Assembly (NCBI RefSeq): GCF_016801865.2
Contig: NC_068937.1
Span: 14,565,605-14,629,604 of the forward strand
Direction of reading: 5' to 3'
Length of the DNA: 64,000 nt
Source: Culex pipiens pallens
Taxonomy: Eukaryota; Arthropoda; Insecta; Diptera; Culicidae
Positions 25,003 to 36,222 of the stretch are shown one piece after another. Within the stretch, counting starts at the first letter, position 1. Each line of letters starts with the position of its first letter. The notes under the pieces were generated by a model. The model saw only the letters and a list, made by a program, of their open reading frames with translations, did no database searches and had not been told where the DNA came from. A program made the position numbers and the translations under genes.

Positions 25003-26297
25003 ACTTTGTCTCAACTTTGTCTCAATTTTGTTTGAATTATGTATGAATTTTGTCTCAATTTTGTCTCAATTTTGTCTCAATTTTGTCTCAATTTTGTCTC
25101 AATTTTGTCTTAATTTTGTCTCAATTTTGTCTCAATTTTGTCTCAATTTTGTCTCAATTTTGTCTCAATTTTGTCTCAATTTTGTCTCAATTTTGCCTCA
25201 ATTTTGTCTCAATTTTGTCTCAATTTTGTCTCAATTTTGTCTCAATTTTGTCTCAATTTTGTCTCAATTTTGTCTCAATTTTGTCTCAATTTTGTCTCAA
25301 TTTTGTCTCAATTTTGTCTCAATTTTGTCTCAATTTTGTCTCAATTTTGTCTCAATTTTGTCTCAATTTTGTCTCAATTTTGTCTCAATTTTGTCTCAAT
25401 TTTGTCTCAATTTTGTCTCAATTTTGTCTCAATTTTGTCTCAATTTTGTCTCAATTTTGTCTCAATTTTGTCTCAATTTTGTCTCAATTTTGTCAATTTT
25501 GTCAATTTTGTCAATTTTGTCAATTTTGTCAATTTTGTCAATTTTGTCAATTTTGTCAATTTTGTCAATTTTGTCAATTTTGTCAATTTTGACAATTTTG
25601 TCAATTTTGTCAATTTTGTCAATTTTGTCAATTTTGTCAATTTTGTCAATTTTGACAATTTTGACAATTTTGTCAATTTTGTCAATTTTGTCAATTTTGT
25701 CAATTTTGTCAATTTTGTCAATTTTGTCAATTTTGTCAATTTTGTCAATTTTGTCAATTTTGTCAATTTTGTCAATTTTGTCAATTTTGTCAATTTTGTC
25801 TCAATTTTGTCAATTTTGTCAATTTTGTCAATTTTGTCAATTTTGTCAATTTTGTCAATTTTGTCTCAAATTTGTCAATTTTGTCAATTTTGTCAATTTT
25901 GTCAATTTTGTCAATTTTGTCAATTTTGTCAATTTTGTCAATTTTGTCAATTTTGTCAATTTTGTCAATTCTGTCAATTTTGTCAATTTTGTCAATTTTG
26001 TCAATTTTGTCAATTTTGTCAATTTTGTCAATTTTGTCAATTTTGTCAATTTTGTCAATTTTGTCAATTTTGTCAATTTTGTCAATTTTGTCAATTTTGT
26101 CAATTTTGTCAATTTTGTCATTTTTTCAATTTTGTCAATTTTGTCAATTTTGTCAATTTTGTCTCAATTTTGTCTCAATTTTGTCTCAATTTTATCTCAA
26201 TTATGTCTCAATTATGTCTCAATTTTGTCTAAATTTTGTCTCAATTTTGTCTCAATTTTGTCTCAATTTTGTCTCATTTTTTTGTCAATTTTGTCAA
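25003..26297. repeat. Satellite of 11-bp and 9-bp units (TGTCTCAATTT / TGTCAATTT)
   Basis: About 43 units of 11 bp (25012-25490), then about 70 units of 9 bp (to about 26160, with two isolated 11-bp units near 25800 and 25864), then about 11 units of 11 bp to 26280. The two units differ by loss of TC. Its right end is about 15 bp from the receptor B exon 1 donor. Open frames of 180-511 codons across it are artefacts. Confidence 0.95.
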
Positions 26298-26312
26298 CCA
26301 AAACAAACTCAC

Positions 26313-26436
26313 CAATTTTGATGTGCTCCACCGTTTCGTCGGCGTCGCTGTTGTACGCGGGGAACGCGTCAAAGTGTGCGCTCAACACTAGCGCCACCAG
26401 CGCCACCACCGCAGACTTCTTCCTCTTATTCATCAT
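26313..26436 (-). CDS. Kainate-type glutamate receptor B: first coding exon, signal peptide
   Basis: 124 nt from ATG to the donor CAAAATTG|GTGAGT. It encodes MMNKRKKSAVVALVALVLSA and continues to ETVEHIKIG: a basic N-terminus, a hydrophobic core and a plausible cleavage region around SAHFDAFPA, then the first strand of the amino-terminal domain. The frame is open 20 codons further upstream but contains no ATG, so the double ATG at 26431-26436 is the start; which Met is used is unclear. The splice phase (1) fits exon 2 exactly, giving HIKIG-GLFDSD, the start of a kainate-receptor amino-terminal domain. Receptor B lies downstream of receptor A on the same strand, implying tandem duplication. 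Confidence 0.85.
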
Positions 26437-26486
26437 TCCGACAGTGAGCCGGCTGTTGCTTACCACTGCACTGACAACAACAACAA

Positions 26487-26513
26487 TCACGACCAAAAAT
26501 GCACAATTTTCAT
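26487..26513 (-). promoter_or_regulatory. Short uORF in the 5' leader of receptor B
   Basis: An ATG at 26513 opens a 8-codon frame (MKIVHFWS) closed by TGA, 51 bp before the receptor B ATG and out of frame with it. If the leader begins near 27015 this uORF would be on the mRNA and could lower translation; that is inference. Confidence 0.4.
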
Positions 26514-26983
26514 GACAGCTTCAACAGATGGCACTTTTTTTTTATTTGAGGTTATGTAACAGTATTTTCGGTTGATTTCAACACTCGGTCGTAGTTGGCC
26601 TCCTTCTTCTTTCTCTTCTGGAGTTGGTTGACACAATGACACTGACGCAATGTGGGCCAGTAGGCTATGTTGTTGTTGTCAAACGCTGGCGTTGAGCTTG
26701 CAAGCAAATTTTCACTTTCAGGCTAGCGCATCGAACACACTTGACTTTTTCCTTCGAACCCCTTGAGATGATTTTCGAATCGCTTTTCCACCAATTTTGG
26801 GGTCGTTTTCACGCACTTTTTCACCACTTCCACCATCAACAGACACTAGCTCACAAAAATTTCAAATTTTCGCACTAAAAAACTAACATTTTCACGCCAA
26901 AAAAGCGACTTAATACTTTTTCCCACAAAAAAAAGAAAATGGCGACCCAAAACGCGCGCGCGCGCCTTCACGACGACCGGTGA

Positions 26984-27017
26984 CAACTTTTCACGGTGAG
27001 TTTGCTCGGTAAACTGA
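26984..27017 (-). promoter_or_regulatory. Candidate Inr + DPE core promoter of receptor B
   Basis: On the minus strand TCAGTT (Inr; A+1 at 27015) is followed at exactly +28 to +32 by AGTTG (26988-26984), which fits the arthropod DPE consensus RGWYV with correct spacing. It lies about 580 bp upstream of the receptor B ATG in a locally CpG-rich stretch (26940-27120). Motif match and position are seen; promoter function is inferred. Such a pair can occur by chance. Confidence 0.4.
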
Positions 27018-28402
27018 GCGGCGTCGGTCGTGTCACGGGCCCCGTCGTGCCAGACAGACACGAGTCACAAGTGGATGAGCCGTCGCCGTGAGAGATTTTT
27101 CCGAGGGCCCGCGTAGCGTTGTTGTTGTTTTTCTTTTCTAAAATTACCCATCGCCAGAGGTTTGTCGCGCTGCGGAAATATGTTTGCGTTGCGTTGCGTT
27201 CGAGGGGTGAAACCTGTTTGGGGAAAAGGTGGTTTGAATTAAATAATAAAAAAACAATTAAAAAAATATTGAGTACACTAATTTAAGAGTGTAAATTACA
27301 CAAATCGATAAAAGTTTTAAATTTATTTTAATTAAGTACACTCAAGAGCACTGATCGAACTAATGAATCAAATTTAAAACCCAATTATTACACAAATGAA
27401 TTGTAGTCAACACACAATGAGAGTACATCGGAACAATGGTCTTTTGTCCACTATTCAACCAAGAACAAACTGAACACATGCCGCTCATTTTATGCTTGAT
27501 TGGCGGACAATGAGGTGACAATAATCCAATTTAATACTGCGTTAATGATGAATTACCCACATGGAATGATTGTTAATTGAGTTCAATTGAAAATCATTCG
27601 TAAAGTTTCTTTTTTCATTTTTTTTCTAAATGCCAACTTGTTCAAAAAATAATTAAAACTCTAGAGCAATGCTCTACGAAATCGGTCTATTTTTAATAAT
27701 TTTATTTTTTGTATTTTTTAATCCGGCTGCCTTTTTGGTGCCTTCGGTATGCCCAAAGAAGCCATTTTGCATCATTAGTTTGTCCATAAAATTGTCCATG
27801 CAAATTTGGCAGCTGTCCATATAAAATGATGTATGAAAATTCAAAAATCTGTATCTTTTGAAGGAATTTTTTGATCGATTTGGTGTCTTCGGCAAAGTTG
27901 TAGGTATGGATAAGAACTGCACTGAAAAAAAATGATACAGGGTAAAAATTTTGATAAAGTCAATTTTAGGTAACTTTTTTGAAAATAGTCGCAGTTATTC
28001 ATGTTTTAAAATAAGTTGCCCAGTCTTGAAAAAAAAAAAATGTTTGGAAAGCTGAGGAAATGTTCTATATTTAGCTTTTTCTAACTTTGTTGATACAAAC
28101 CTCAGTTGCAAAGATATTGCCATGCACAGATTTGAAAACAGGAAAATATATGTTTTTAAGTCAAGTCAAGTCAGGTTTTAGAAAAAATACAAGATTTGAA
28201 TGTTTTTTTCTAAAACAAACATGGCCGCCGAATGGCCGATCGGGAATGATGACTTTCAGCGCCTTAAAGAAGCTGCAAATTTTTTAAAAATAAAAGCTTT
28301 CATTTACTATTTTCTAAACATTACTAAACTGAATGATGATTCAAAACTAAAATAGGAAAAAAAAGTCAAAATGAAATCCCGATTTGAAAAAGAGAGAGAT
28401 GG

Positions 28403-28450
<48 letters not shown>

Positions 28451-28764
28451 TTTTAAGTTTGAACATAAATTTAAACAAAATACAAAAAAAAATACAAAAT
28501 GCATTTATGGCATTACTTAAATGCCAAAATACTTTCATGTTATGAAAATCAATTTATAATTTTACTTAACTTGAATAATTACGATACCTATTTAAATTAG
28601 TACGGTCTTTTGTAAAAAATTTCAATATTTTTTACCAAATTTCTTATATAGTAATTTTTTTTCTAATTTCGCGTCTTTTCTTAATTATATTGGAAATCAG
28701 GAAAATTTCGTATGCTATTAATTTTGATAAAATTTTGGTGGTTTGTTAATTGAAATATTTAGTA
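27018..28764. other. Upstream intergenic sequence of receptor B
   Basis: CpG-rich to about 27200, then AT-rich. At 27664-27940 lies a fragment of the family whose ends read GCAATTCTCTACGAAATCGG (full copy 48981-49480). A GA dinucleotide run is at 28405-28447. No gene seen. Confidence 0.45.
28405..28447. repeat. (GA)n microsatellite
   Basis: About 21 AG/GA units, preceded by a short imperfect GA stretch from 28390. Confidence 0.9.
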
Positions 28765-29671
28765 CCGTAAACCGGGGTGACTTTGATAGGATTTCAATTT
28801 ATTTTTGGAATATTTTCCAACTGGTAAGGCTTGTCTTGAGATCATTATTTTTAAAACATGTACCAGGGTAGCCCACACATGGTCCATATACCATTTTTGA
28901 AAAAAAGTTTTTTCAATAGTCTTTTAAAAAAAAGTTATGTTAAAAATTCTTATTTTGAAATCCGGGGTGACTTTGATAGTCATAGTTTTTCTTGTTAAAA
29001 TAAGATTTAAGGTGTTCAAACTTTATTTTTACGTCAAATGTAACATTACTAAGGTTGCTAATTTAGATTTCTAGGAAAAAATGTTTATGTTTAGTTAACT
29101 AAGTTTATAAGCTTTTTAACAAAATACATATAAATTTTAGGGAATATTGTTTAAAAGTCAGAATTTTGCCTGAAATTCGTCAAAACTTGTTATGTTTATA
29201 AAATTATCGATTAATATTGCATTTAAAACTGAATTAGAAGCAAAAATCGAAAGTTTTCACATTTTATATGAAATTAGTCAACTGAAAATGCCTATGAAAC
29301 AAAAGATTTTTATTTATTTCTGTTTCAAAAACAGATAATATTTATTATTTACAAACTTATTCAACCTTCTCTTAGTGGAAATTGTCCAAAGAATCCGAAA
29401 ATGCATTCCATTTTCCGATTCAAAATTATGTTCGTTGAGAAAAACATGACACTTTGAGAAGATTTAAATAATGTTTTTCATCAACATTTTCTTAATTATA
29501 GTTAACTAACTTTTTAAACTTTTCAAAATTTTATGAAAAGTTTTTCTTGAGGTACTTTGAACTCTTCTCTACCACGGTCAGTATGATTCAATACCATTCC
29601 GTACGTATTTAAGTTGTACTCTTCATTTTTCGGAAAAATCTCAAACCTATCAAAGTCACCCCGTTTTACGG
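28765..29671. mobile_element. mariner-like MITE, 907 bp, TA flanks
   Basis: Ends CCGTAAACCGGGGTGACTTT and AAAGTCACCCCGTTTTACGG, each bordered by TA as in Tc1/mariner insertions. An internal repeat of the terminal word (CCGGGGTGACTTTGATAG) occurs at 28962-28979. No transposase frame. Confidence 0.75.
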
Positions 29672-30119
29672 TACCGTAGTATTTAAAAATAAAGATCCAA
29701 AATGTTGTTTAGTAAAAAAAAGAATTTGTAGAATTTGGAAAGAGAAAATAACAGATTTTTTTTTCAAAGTGATCATTGTGTTTTTTGGGCCATTTACAAA
29801 CTACGTGGACTTTTTTATTTGGAAATTGAGATTTTTTTTTAAATGGCAAAATTTCAAAGCGAAGGGAAGAAAATTTTAAGTTTAAAAACTGAATCAACTA
29901 ATATTATATTCCAAAAACTCATAGTTATGAAATTTCATTCAAAATTTGGCTTCGCTTTGGTAACTAAATTGAGAATTATGAATATTTGAGTATGAATCAC
30001 CGTATTTTTAACAAATCATTCAAATTGTTAAAAAATCTATTTAATTTGTTTGCGTCGTTACTCACCAATATTGCAAATCATGAACATTTCTGGTATTTAA
30101 AAAATGTAAAAATTTGAAT

Positions 30120-30399
30120 TTTTACTATCAAAAAATCAGGGGGCAAATTTTTTTTTTCAAAAGACTTCAAAATTTCAATGGAAATTTAAGTGCAATTAGC
30201 TGAAATCAATTAAAAGAGCATTCCCCTGCGTTTAGAATCATTTTTAACATGTTTGGGTTGATTTAAAAATCACCTGAATTTTTGAAAATTTTCGATGATC
30301 ATTATCGCAAAAAGTTCTTTTTTTGCTAAAATTTGTGTTTTCGTCAAATCGTACATTTTTTGAAAACTAATGATTGGAAAACAACTGAACTAAAGTAAA
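30120..30399. mobile_element. GTTGCAAATATTT MITE family, left part (split copy)
   Basis: Contains GCATTCCCCTGCGTTTAGAA and ACAACTGAACT. Interrupted at 30400 by a foldback element; the right part resumes at 31688. Confidence 0.65.
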
Positions 30400-31687
30400 T
30401 AGTAGTATATGCAACAAGTTGCAAAAAGAGGAATTTTTCAGCACGAGTCGTACATTTATCCAACGAGGTTCACCGAGTTGGATAAATACGACGAGTGCTG
30501 AAAAAATCTAGTTTTGTAACGAGCTCCATACAACATTTTTTGCAATTCCGAAAAACACCCATTGAGTGAAATTTGAAGTCAAATTTTCATGTATTTTTTC
30601 AATAAATCGTTGAAATCAAAAAAATGTTGAAAAGTGTTACTTTTCGAAACAAGTGCTGAAAAGTAGGACTTTTCAGCATTTATTTTGAAAAGTGTTGCTA
30701 AATACCAAGGGTCCTGATTTTCGGTTCAATGAACAGAAACCACTCACTCATCGCCTATCCAGTCGTCGCCTATTCTAACCCGCTAGCATTCATGAGCGAA
30801 TGATACTCGCAAGCAGCCAGCGAGTGGCCCGAACTGTTCACTCAGCGAACAAATACATCGTGAAAATTTTTGCCTACTCCGTCGCTCGACAACACTCACA
30901 CACTACCATGCTCAGCGAAGAGCCATTCTCACAAAATTTTTTTCTTGGTGGAAGTTTCTTTGAATGGTGTCTATAATGTTATGAAATCAAAATAAATGCA
31001 CAATTTAATTGATAACATTGATTTTAGGCAACCCAAATGAATGAGTATAACGCAGCGCATCAGAGAAAAAATGTGTTCAGTTCAAAGTGATCGGTGACGT
31101 TCGGCCTGCCTGAGCCGTTCGACGACTGAGCCGATCAGAGAGAGAAGAAGAGTAGAAGCGAGAGTGTTCGGGAGCGAATGGTGAGAAAGTGACAAACAGT
31201 AGGAATTCATCAGGGCAGTATCGCGTCGCCTGCTATTTGTGCTCGCGAATGGAGTGGTTGATTTTGAACAATCAGGACCCTTGCTAAATACATTTTTTGC
31301 AATTCCGTCGTGAAACTACTTACTTTTCCTGTCATTCTTGAACGACGAAATAGCCTACTTTTATGTACAAAAAATAACAGAATCGAAAAGCAACACTTTT
31401 CAAATAAATGCTGAAAAGTTGAACTTTTCAGCACTTGTTTCGAAAAGTAACACTTTTCAACATTTTTTTGATTTAAACGATTTATTGACAAAATACATGA
31501 AAATTCGACTTAAAATTTCACTCAATGGGTGCTTTCCGGAATTGCAAAAAATGTTGTATGGAATTCGTTGCAAAACTTGATTTTTTCAGCACTCGTCGTA
31601 TTTATCCAACTCGGTGAACCTCGTTGGATAAGTGTAGGACTCGTGCTGAAAAAATCCTCTTTTTGCAACTTGTTGCATAAACTACTA
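30400..31687. mobile_element. Foldback element carrying miRNA-like hairpins
   Basis: Ends TAGTAGTATATGCAACAAGT and ACTTGTTGCATAAACTACTA; the arms 30400-30697 and 31292-31687 are inverted copies. Each arm has a hairpin of about 73 nt (30434-30507 and 31581-31655) whose arms pair TTTTTCAGCAC...TTTATCCAAC. The centre is interrupted by a hAT element. Confidence 0.75.
30706..31283. mobile_element. Non-autonomous hAT element, 578 bp, perfect 8-bp duplication
   Basis: Ends CAAGGGTCCTGATT and AATCAGGACCCTTG, flanked by CTAAATAC on both sides (30698-30705 and 31284-31291). Nested within the hairpin foldback. No coding frame. Confidence 0.85.
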
Positions 31688-31829
31688 TTAAAACACTTTT
31701 TCCATGCAAATGCTGAAACTTTGGCTTGACATTTCAATATTTATATTTTTTTATTTTTTTGAGGGAGGGGCCCTCTATCCCGGCCAGAGCCGAGGGACAA
31801 AAACTTTGAAAAATATTTGCATCGGCCTA
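31688..31829. mobile_element. GTTGCAAATATTT MITE family, right part (split copy)
   Basis: Resumes with AAAACACTTTTTCCATGCAA and ends GAAAAATATTTGCATCGGCC followed by TA, with a G-rich tract at 31763-31770. Confidence 0.65.
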
Positions 31830-32912
31830 ATAAGAATTTAAAAATAAGGTAAATTTTAAGATTCAAGAAGAACATTGTTTATTGTAAACTTTCAGCTTTC
31901 ATAAATTGAGTATTTTATTCAAGTAACTCCAGTGCTGTGAAATCAATTAAATTTTCAATCTGGCAAGAGTAATTTGGTAATTAAAAAAAATTAAAAAGGA
32001 AATTGTGATTTTTTGGGTCATTTATAAATTACGTGGATTTTTTTAGGAAATAATTAAAAATGCATTGCAAATGTTATGAAAATCTTTTTAAAATTTCGAG
32101 TCACAAATCGTGCAAATTTGGAAATTTGAATAGAACTTCAACACACACAATTTCAAAATTTGAGTATTTTTTTCTAGTTAATGCTGTGAAAATTAATTGA
32201 TTTTTATCGGACTAAAAATTGTGATTTGGTAAGACTCAGAATAAAAAAATCAGAAATTTTTTTTTGAATTGAAAAAATGCTTGTAAAAAAAAGCAAATTT
32301 GAGTTATTCACGCCAAAAATCCAAATTAAATCGTGAAAATTTGAGGATAAAAAAAATGAGTTTTTTCTGCCATTCCTAAACCATATGAAGAGTTTTTTTT
32401 AAGGAAATAAATGAAAAAAGATGTTTTGGTTAACTAACTTTTGTGTTAGACGTCAAAAAGTCTAATGTCCTGGAAATCTATTCAAAGATTTGAGTCACAA
32501 ATCTTGAAACTGTGAAATTTAAACATTAAGTATTTCAAAATTGAATTATTTTTTCGTACTTCAATGACTTAATTTTATGTCATTTTACACCTCTCTTAGC
32601 TAGACTAGCTAATTAAAAAAAAAACAGTTTTGTAAAAAATAGTTCATTTAACAAACAAAATATTTTTATTTACAAGTTATTCCAAGTTTCTTTTAAACTA
32701 TTTAAACAATTTCGACACATGGCAACCATATTACGAATTATGAAAATTTTAGAATTTTGAAATAAAACGAATTGTATCGAAATTTTTAGTACTTAAATGT
32801 TTTTTTTTTCATTGTTAATAACAAAAAAACATGAAGTTTTTTTTTTAAAGAATGGCGAAATGATGCAGTGATGGCGAATTATCAAACTTTTCCTGCCATC
32901 CTCCACGGAACA
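31830..32912. other. AT-rich intergenic sequence
   Basis: No gene seen. Degenerate repeats of AAATTTGAGTATTTTT type and a half copy of the ACGTGGATTTTTT inverted-repeat family near 32030. Confidence 0.4.
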
Positions 32913-33360
32913 ACAGTCCAGACTCGATTATCCGAAGTTCGATTATCCGATGGTTTGTATGGGACTTCGGATAATCGAATCACGAGCAAAAAATTTTTTG
33001 TTTTCTTATTTTTTTCATTTTCTTGTTTTTACCATAAAATTTGAGCTCAACGACCCCATTTTAGTCAAATTTGAGTTGTTGTTTGCCTATTAAAAAATAA
33101 CATGCATTTTTTCAATATTGCATCACCGCCATTTTGACCGCCATCTTGGATTTAAAAATTCTCAATCATTTTAGCGATGTTTAGGGGTCATACCTAAGCT
33201 TGACAATCAAAAATTAGACAAGGAAAACATTTTTGTTCTGTTACGTCATATTTGAATGAACCCCATTTGACATCTTTCAAGGTCACGAACCATGTACTCG
33301 GATTTAGTTAAATTTGTTTAAAGAATAAAACATTATATTTTGAAACATTATAAAGAAATC
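32913..33360. mobile_element. Left end of an element with ACAGTCCAGACTCGATTATC terminus
   Basis: The matching opposite end (GATAATCGAGTCTGGACTGT) is at 54357-54376, 21 kb away in another repeat, so these are separate broken copies. The word GATTATCCGA is repeated inside the end. Class not determined. Confidence 0.5.
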
Positions 33361-35318
33361 ATTAGGTCAAAAATGTATACTTAAAAACCGACGAGGTGAC
33401 GAGGTGACAAGTGCTGAAAGAATCAAATTTTGCGGCGAATTGAATACATTTACATTTGCCATCAAGATAAGTGTCAAACTCCAAAACAGTATCAAATAGT
33501 ATTAATTTTTGATTCAAGTGCAGAAAAGTTGTTCTTTTCAGCACTCAAATGTTATGTTATTTTTGACAGGAAAAGTAAGATGTTTTATAACGGAATGCAA
33601 AAAATAAATAAATAATAAATGTCGGTGGAATATAAAAAGCTGTAATAAATACAAAATCAAATCTCACTACACTTACCACCACCATCCAAGTTGATTAAAT
33701 TGTCCATCAACACGGCTGCTCATCTTCCGCGGCGATGATCGATTACCCAGGGCCTACCCTTTTTGTCCCCGGAAGAAGCCACACATCATCACAACTCGTA
33801 AAAGCCAATCCCCCGCAAGTCAAACGGACGGACGGACGGTAAACGAAGAATGACACCACACGCACACACACACCCATGAAACGACCACCGTCAATAGATT
33901 GTGACAGCTCATCACGCAATTGTTTACGCAAACGGCAATCCAATCCCAATCGATCCGTACCGTTTCGTACTTCTCGTGTGTTTATCCCAACTTCCAACAT
34001 TTATGACCCCCGGCGGTGGTTTGACGTGTAATCTGTCAAAAGATTGATGATCTCGGGTTGACTTTTGACAGCCCGCTTTGGGGAACTCTGTCGAAAACAG
34101 CACTCACTGAGATTACCTTTCTCTTGTTGATGCCTGCAATCTGTCAAACGTGCACGGTTACCGGAAAGTTACTCAAAGTGGAGTTAATGTTGGGGATTCG
34201 TTCGGATCATTGATCTAACACTCTGCGCCGGCTTTTGTTTACAAATTTGGGAAAAATGTTTTTTATTACTTTCGCCTTCTCTGTTTTGTTTTTGTCTCTA
34301 CTTTTCCGCTTAGATTCCGTGCGCGACTGTGTGGTTTGTTTATGTTTTTTTTGTGAAAATGTCAGTGAGGAATGTTTATGTGATTTTTTGTTTCGCGAAG
34401 TTGTTATTTTTGTTACGGCAAGGATCTAATTACAATCTCCATTTTGTTTGTTTTGGTTTATACACAGTTTTGCGTTCGATAAACGGTAACGTAAACGTTG
34501 GTTTTTCTTTTGTTCGGAACATTTCAAAACGTTTCACTTTTGGTTTTCAATTTCACTAAGTTTGTTTACAACTCGATTCGCTTCCGCAAGGAGGGTTCTG
34601 TAAATTTACATTTGCTTGGCATATTGCTTCCAAAAGAAAGGGGTCAAAGGAACGTGTTTTTAGCTACGGGGAGAAACGCAATTTGGCGATAGTTTCAAAT
34701 TTGACACATCGTTGAGCATAGATAGTGGAGAGGGTACACTCTAAATTAGTTCGCATCAGTTGGCGCGCGGTGTCTCCGCTATACACACTTATTTATATAT
34801 AGTACAAGTCTTATTAGGTTTGGCTTTCGCCATATAGAGGCAAGCTCGAACAAAAGCGATTTTTTTTCCTGGTCTCACTTTGGTTTCCCATTTGTTGCCT
34901 GTTTTGCCCGTTCGCTGCTGACCGTGTACGCCACAGTGGTATAACGTCAAAAAAGCCTCGTATAATGTTTGTAAACAGTATACAGTACAACTACCGTAAG
35001 TCGGTTCGTTTTTTCTTGAATATTTTTGCAGCATAATTTTATTATGAATGTAAAGAGGAATAGCATGTAATTTCATCATGCACGTGATGTTGGCTTACAA
35101 CAGTTGGGCGTTCAACAATAGCTGTAAATTGACAAGAGAACTGGTTCCCCAGTGGACGGCTTTCTGTGCATTGTTTTCCTCCTGAAAAGAAATCTGTCCA
35201 CCGGTGGACCGATTCCTCTTGCAAAATACAGCCAAAAAATCCGTCAAACAGTGGCCAAATAAAAAAAAATCCGGCTAGCCAACGTTGTCAAGAGAAACTG
35301 ATCTTTCCCAAAATTTCC
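33361..35318. other. Intergenic, no gene seen
   Basis: 33400-33600 is a degenerate relative of the hairpin foldback (AAGTGCTGAAAGAATC, CTTTTCAGCACTC). 33660-34720 is more balanced in composition, single-copy-looking, and contains five TTTGACAG/CTGTCAAA words (33901-34147). Confidence 0.4.

Positions 35319-35319
<1 letters not shown>

Positions 35320-35398
<79 letters not shown>
35320..35398. repeat. (GT)n microsatellite
   Basis: About 39 GT units without interruption. Confidence 0.95.
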
Positions 35399-35727
35399 TC
35401 CAATCCAAAACCCGCTAACCGGTAGCGAAATTATGGGAAAATATAATTTGTATCAGACTTTATATATTCCGAATGCTGATACAACTTATCTCAGTCCCGG
35501 GTATTAGGTGGTGATAGCCCTCGCGCTGCTTCCAACGACCCATTTCAGAATGGCAGAGATCCTAGCGGCCAAATTCCGAGGTCGTTGGGCATTGTTCGGC
35601 CCCGCCTTAACATAGAAGCAAGCACCAGACGGATCCTTGATCTATCCTAAGACTCCCAATCCCTTCAGGCAAATCAGGGATCAGAGCGTATTTAATATGA
35701 GAAGAATACAACATGTTTTATAACCTT

Positions 35728-35797
35728 CAGATGACCGACTGGTTAGAGTCCCAGACCATCAATCCGAAGGTGTGAGTTCGAATCCCACCTGATTCTG
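35728..35797 (+). ncRNA. tRNA-like sequence, probably SINE-derived
   Basis: Has a box A-like segment (TGACCGACTGGTTAGAG) and a good box B (GAGTTCGAATCCC), spaced as in tRNA. The acceptor stem pairs over only about 4 bp and the anticodon stem is weak, so a working tRNA is unlikely. It is one of three tRNA-like units in 500 bp. Confidence 0.45.
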
Positions 35798-35848
35798 TTT
35801 CGTTTTTGTTCATATTCAAAGTTCCAATTCCTGATTCCAAATTTAAAA

Positions 35849-35921
35849 GGTACCGACCGGGATTTGAACCCTGAACCTTTTGCTTGTGAGGCAGAAGCCA
35901 TAACCATTAAACCACGGAGCC
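35849..35921 (-). ncRNA. tRNA-Val(CAC)-like sequence, degenerate or SINE head
   Basis: 73 nt. GGCTCCG and CGGTACC make an acceptor stem with two mismatches; box A TGGTTTAATGG; anticodon loop CTCACAA (anticodon CAC) closed by TCTGC/GCAAA with one mismatch; T loop TTCAAAT within GGG/CCC. Overall it lines up with insect tRNA-Val. Mismatches in three stems argue for a pseudogene or SINE promoter. Confidence 0.5.
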
Positions 35922-36149
35922 GGTCTTTCCCAAAATTGCCGGATATTATTTTAAAAGTTTGCTTGAGAACGGCAAAGTTTCCAGTCCCCAAAGTGATTGT
36001 TTTTTCGCCTGTTAGCTGTCAAACAAAGGTGTACAAATTAAGGTCATCAGATTTTTTGCCAATATGTTTAATCAGTATATCAATAACTACTTCGACATGT
36101 TAACGAATGGTAAAACGTTACTTAATCTACCGTATGGTGGTTGATGCAT

Positions 36150-36222
36150 TCCTCTCGATAGGATTCGAATTGATGACCTTTGGATTGTGAGTCCAACTGC
36201 CTACCAGCGACTCCACCGAGGA
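36150..36222 (-). ncRNA. Second tRNA-Val(CAC)-like sequence
   Basis: A perfect 5-bp anticodon stem TTGGA/TCCAA encloses the loop CTCACAA (CAC). Acceptor ends TCCTC and GAGGA pair; box B is AATTCGAATCC. The D arm is aberrant. Similar head, different flanks from the 35849 copy, consistent with tRNA-derived SINEs. Confidence 0.45.

Larger units (their letters stand above)
17928..26312 (-). other. Intron 1 of receptor B (8385 bp)
   Basis: Defined by donor GTGAGT at 26312 and acceptor TTGCCAG ending at 17928, both phase 1. It holds the 18650-21885 foldback, the 23602-24088 MITE and the 11/9-bp satellite. The stretches 17928-18640 and 21886-23590 are non-repetitive with no gene seen; 24097-24980 is AT-rich with a CTATTACAAATTTAATAT fragment of the GTTGCAAATATTT family near 24468. 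Confidence 0.75.

Noticed and set aside
26437..26496. N-terminal extension of receptor B (VVIVVVVSAVV)
   Set aside because: The frame is open but starts with TTG, not ATG; the downstream ATG gives a better signal peptide.
24980..26515. Open frames of 511 and 364 codons (SQFCLNFV / NFV repeats)
   Set aside because: Translation of the 11/9-bp satellite; the end of the 511-codon frame is antisense to receptor B exon 1.
35166..35507. 113-codon frame with a Cys-Val repeat
   Set aside because: Translation of the GT microsatellite.
35849..35921. Functional tRNA-Val gene
   Set aside because: Mismatches in the acceptor, anticodon and T stems and a repeat-rich setting point to a SINE or pseudogene.
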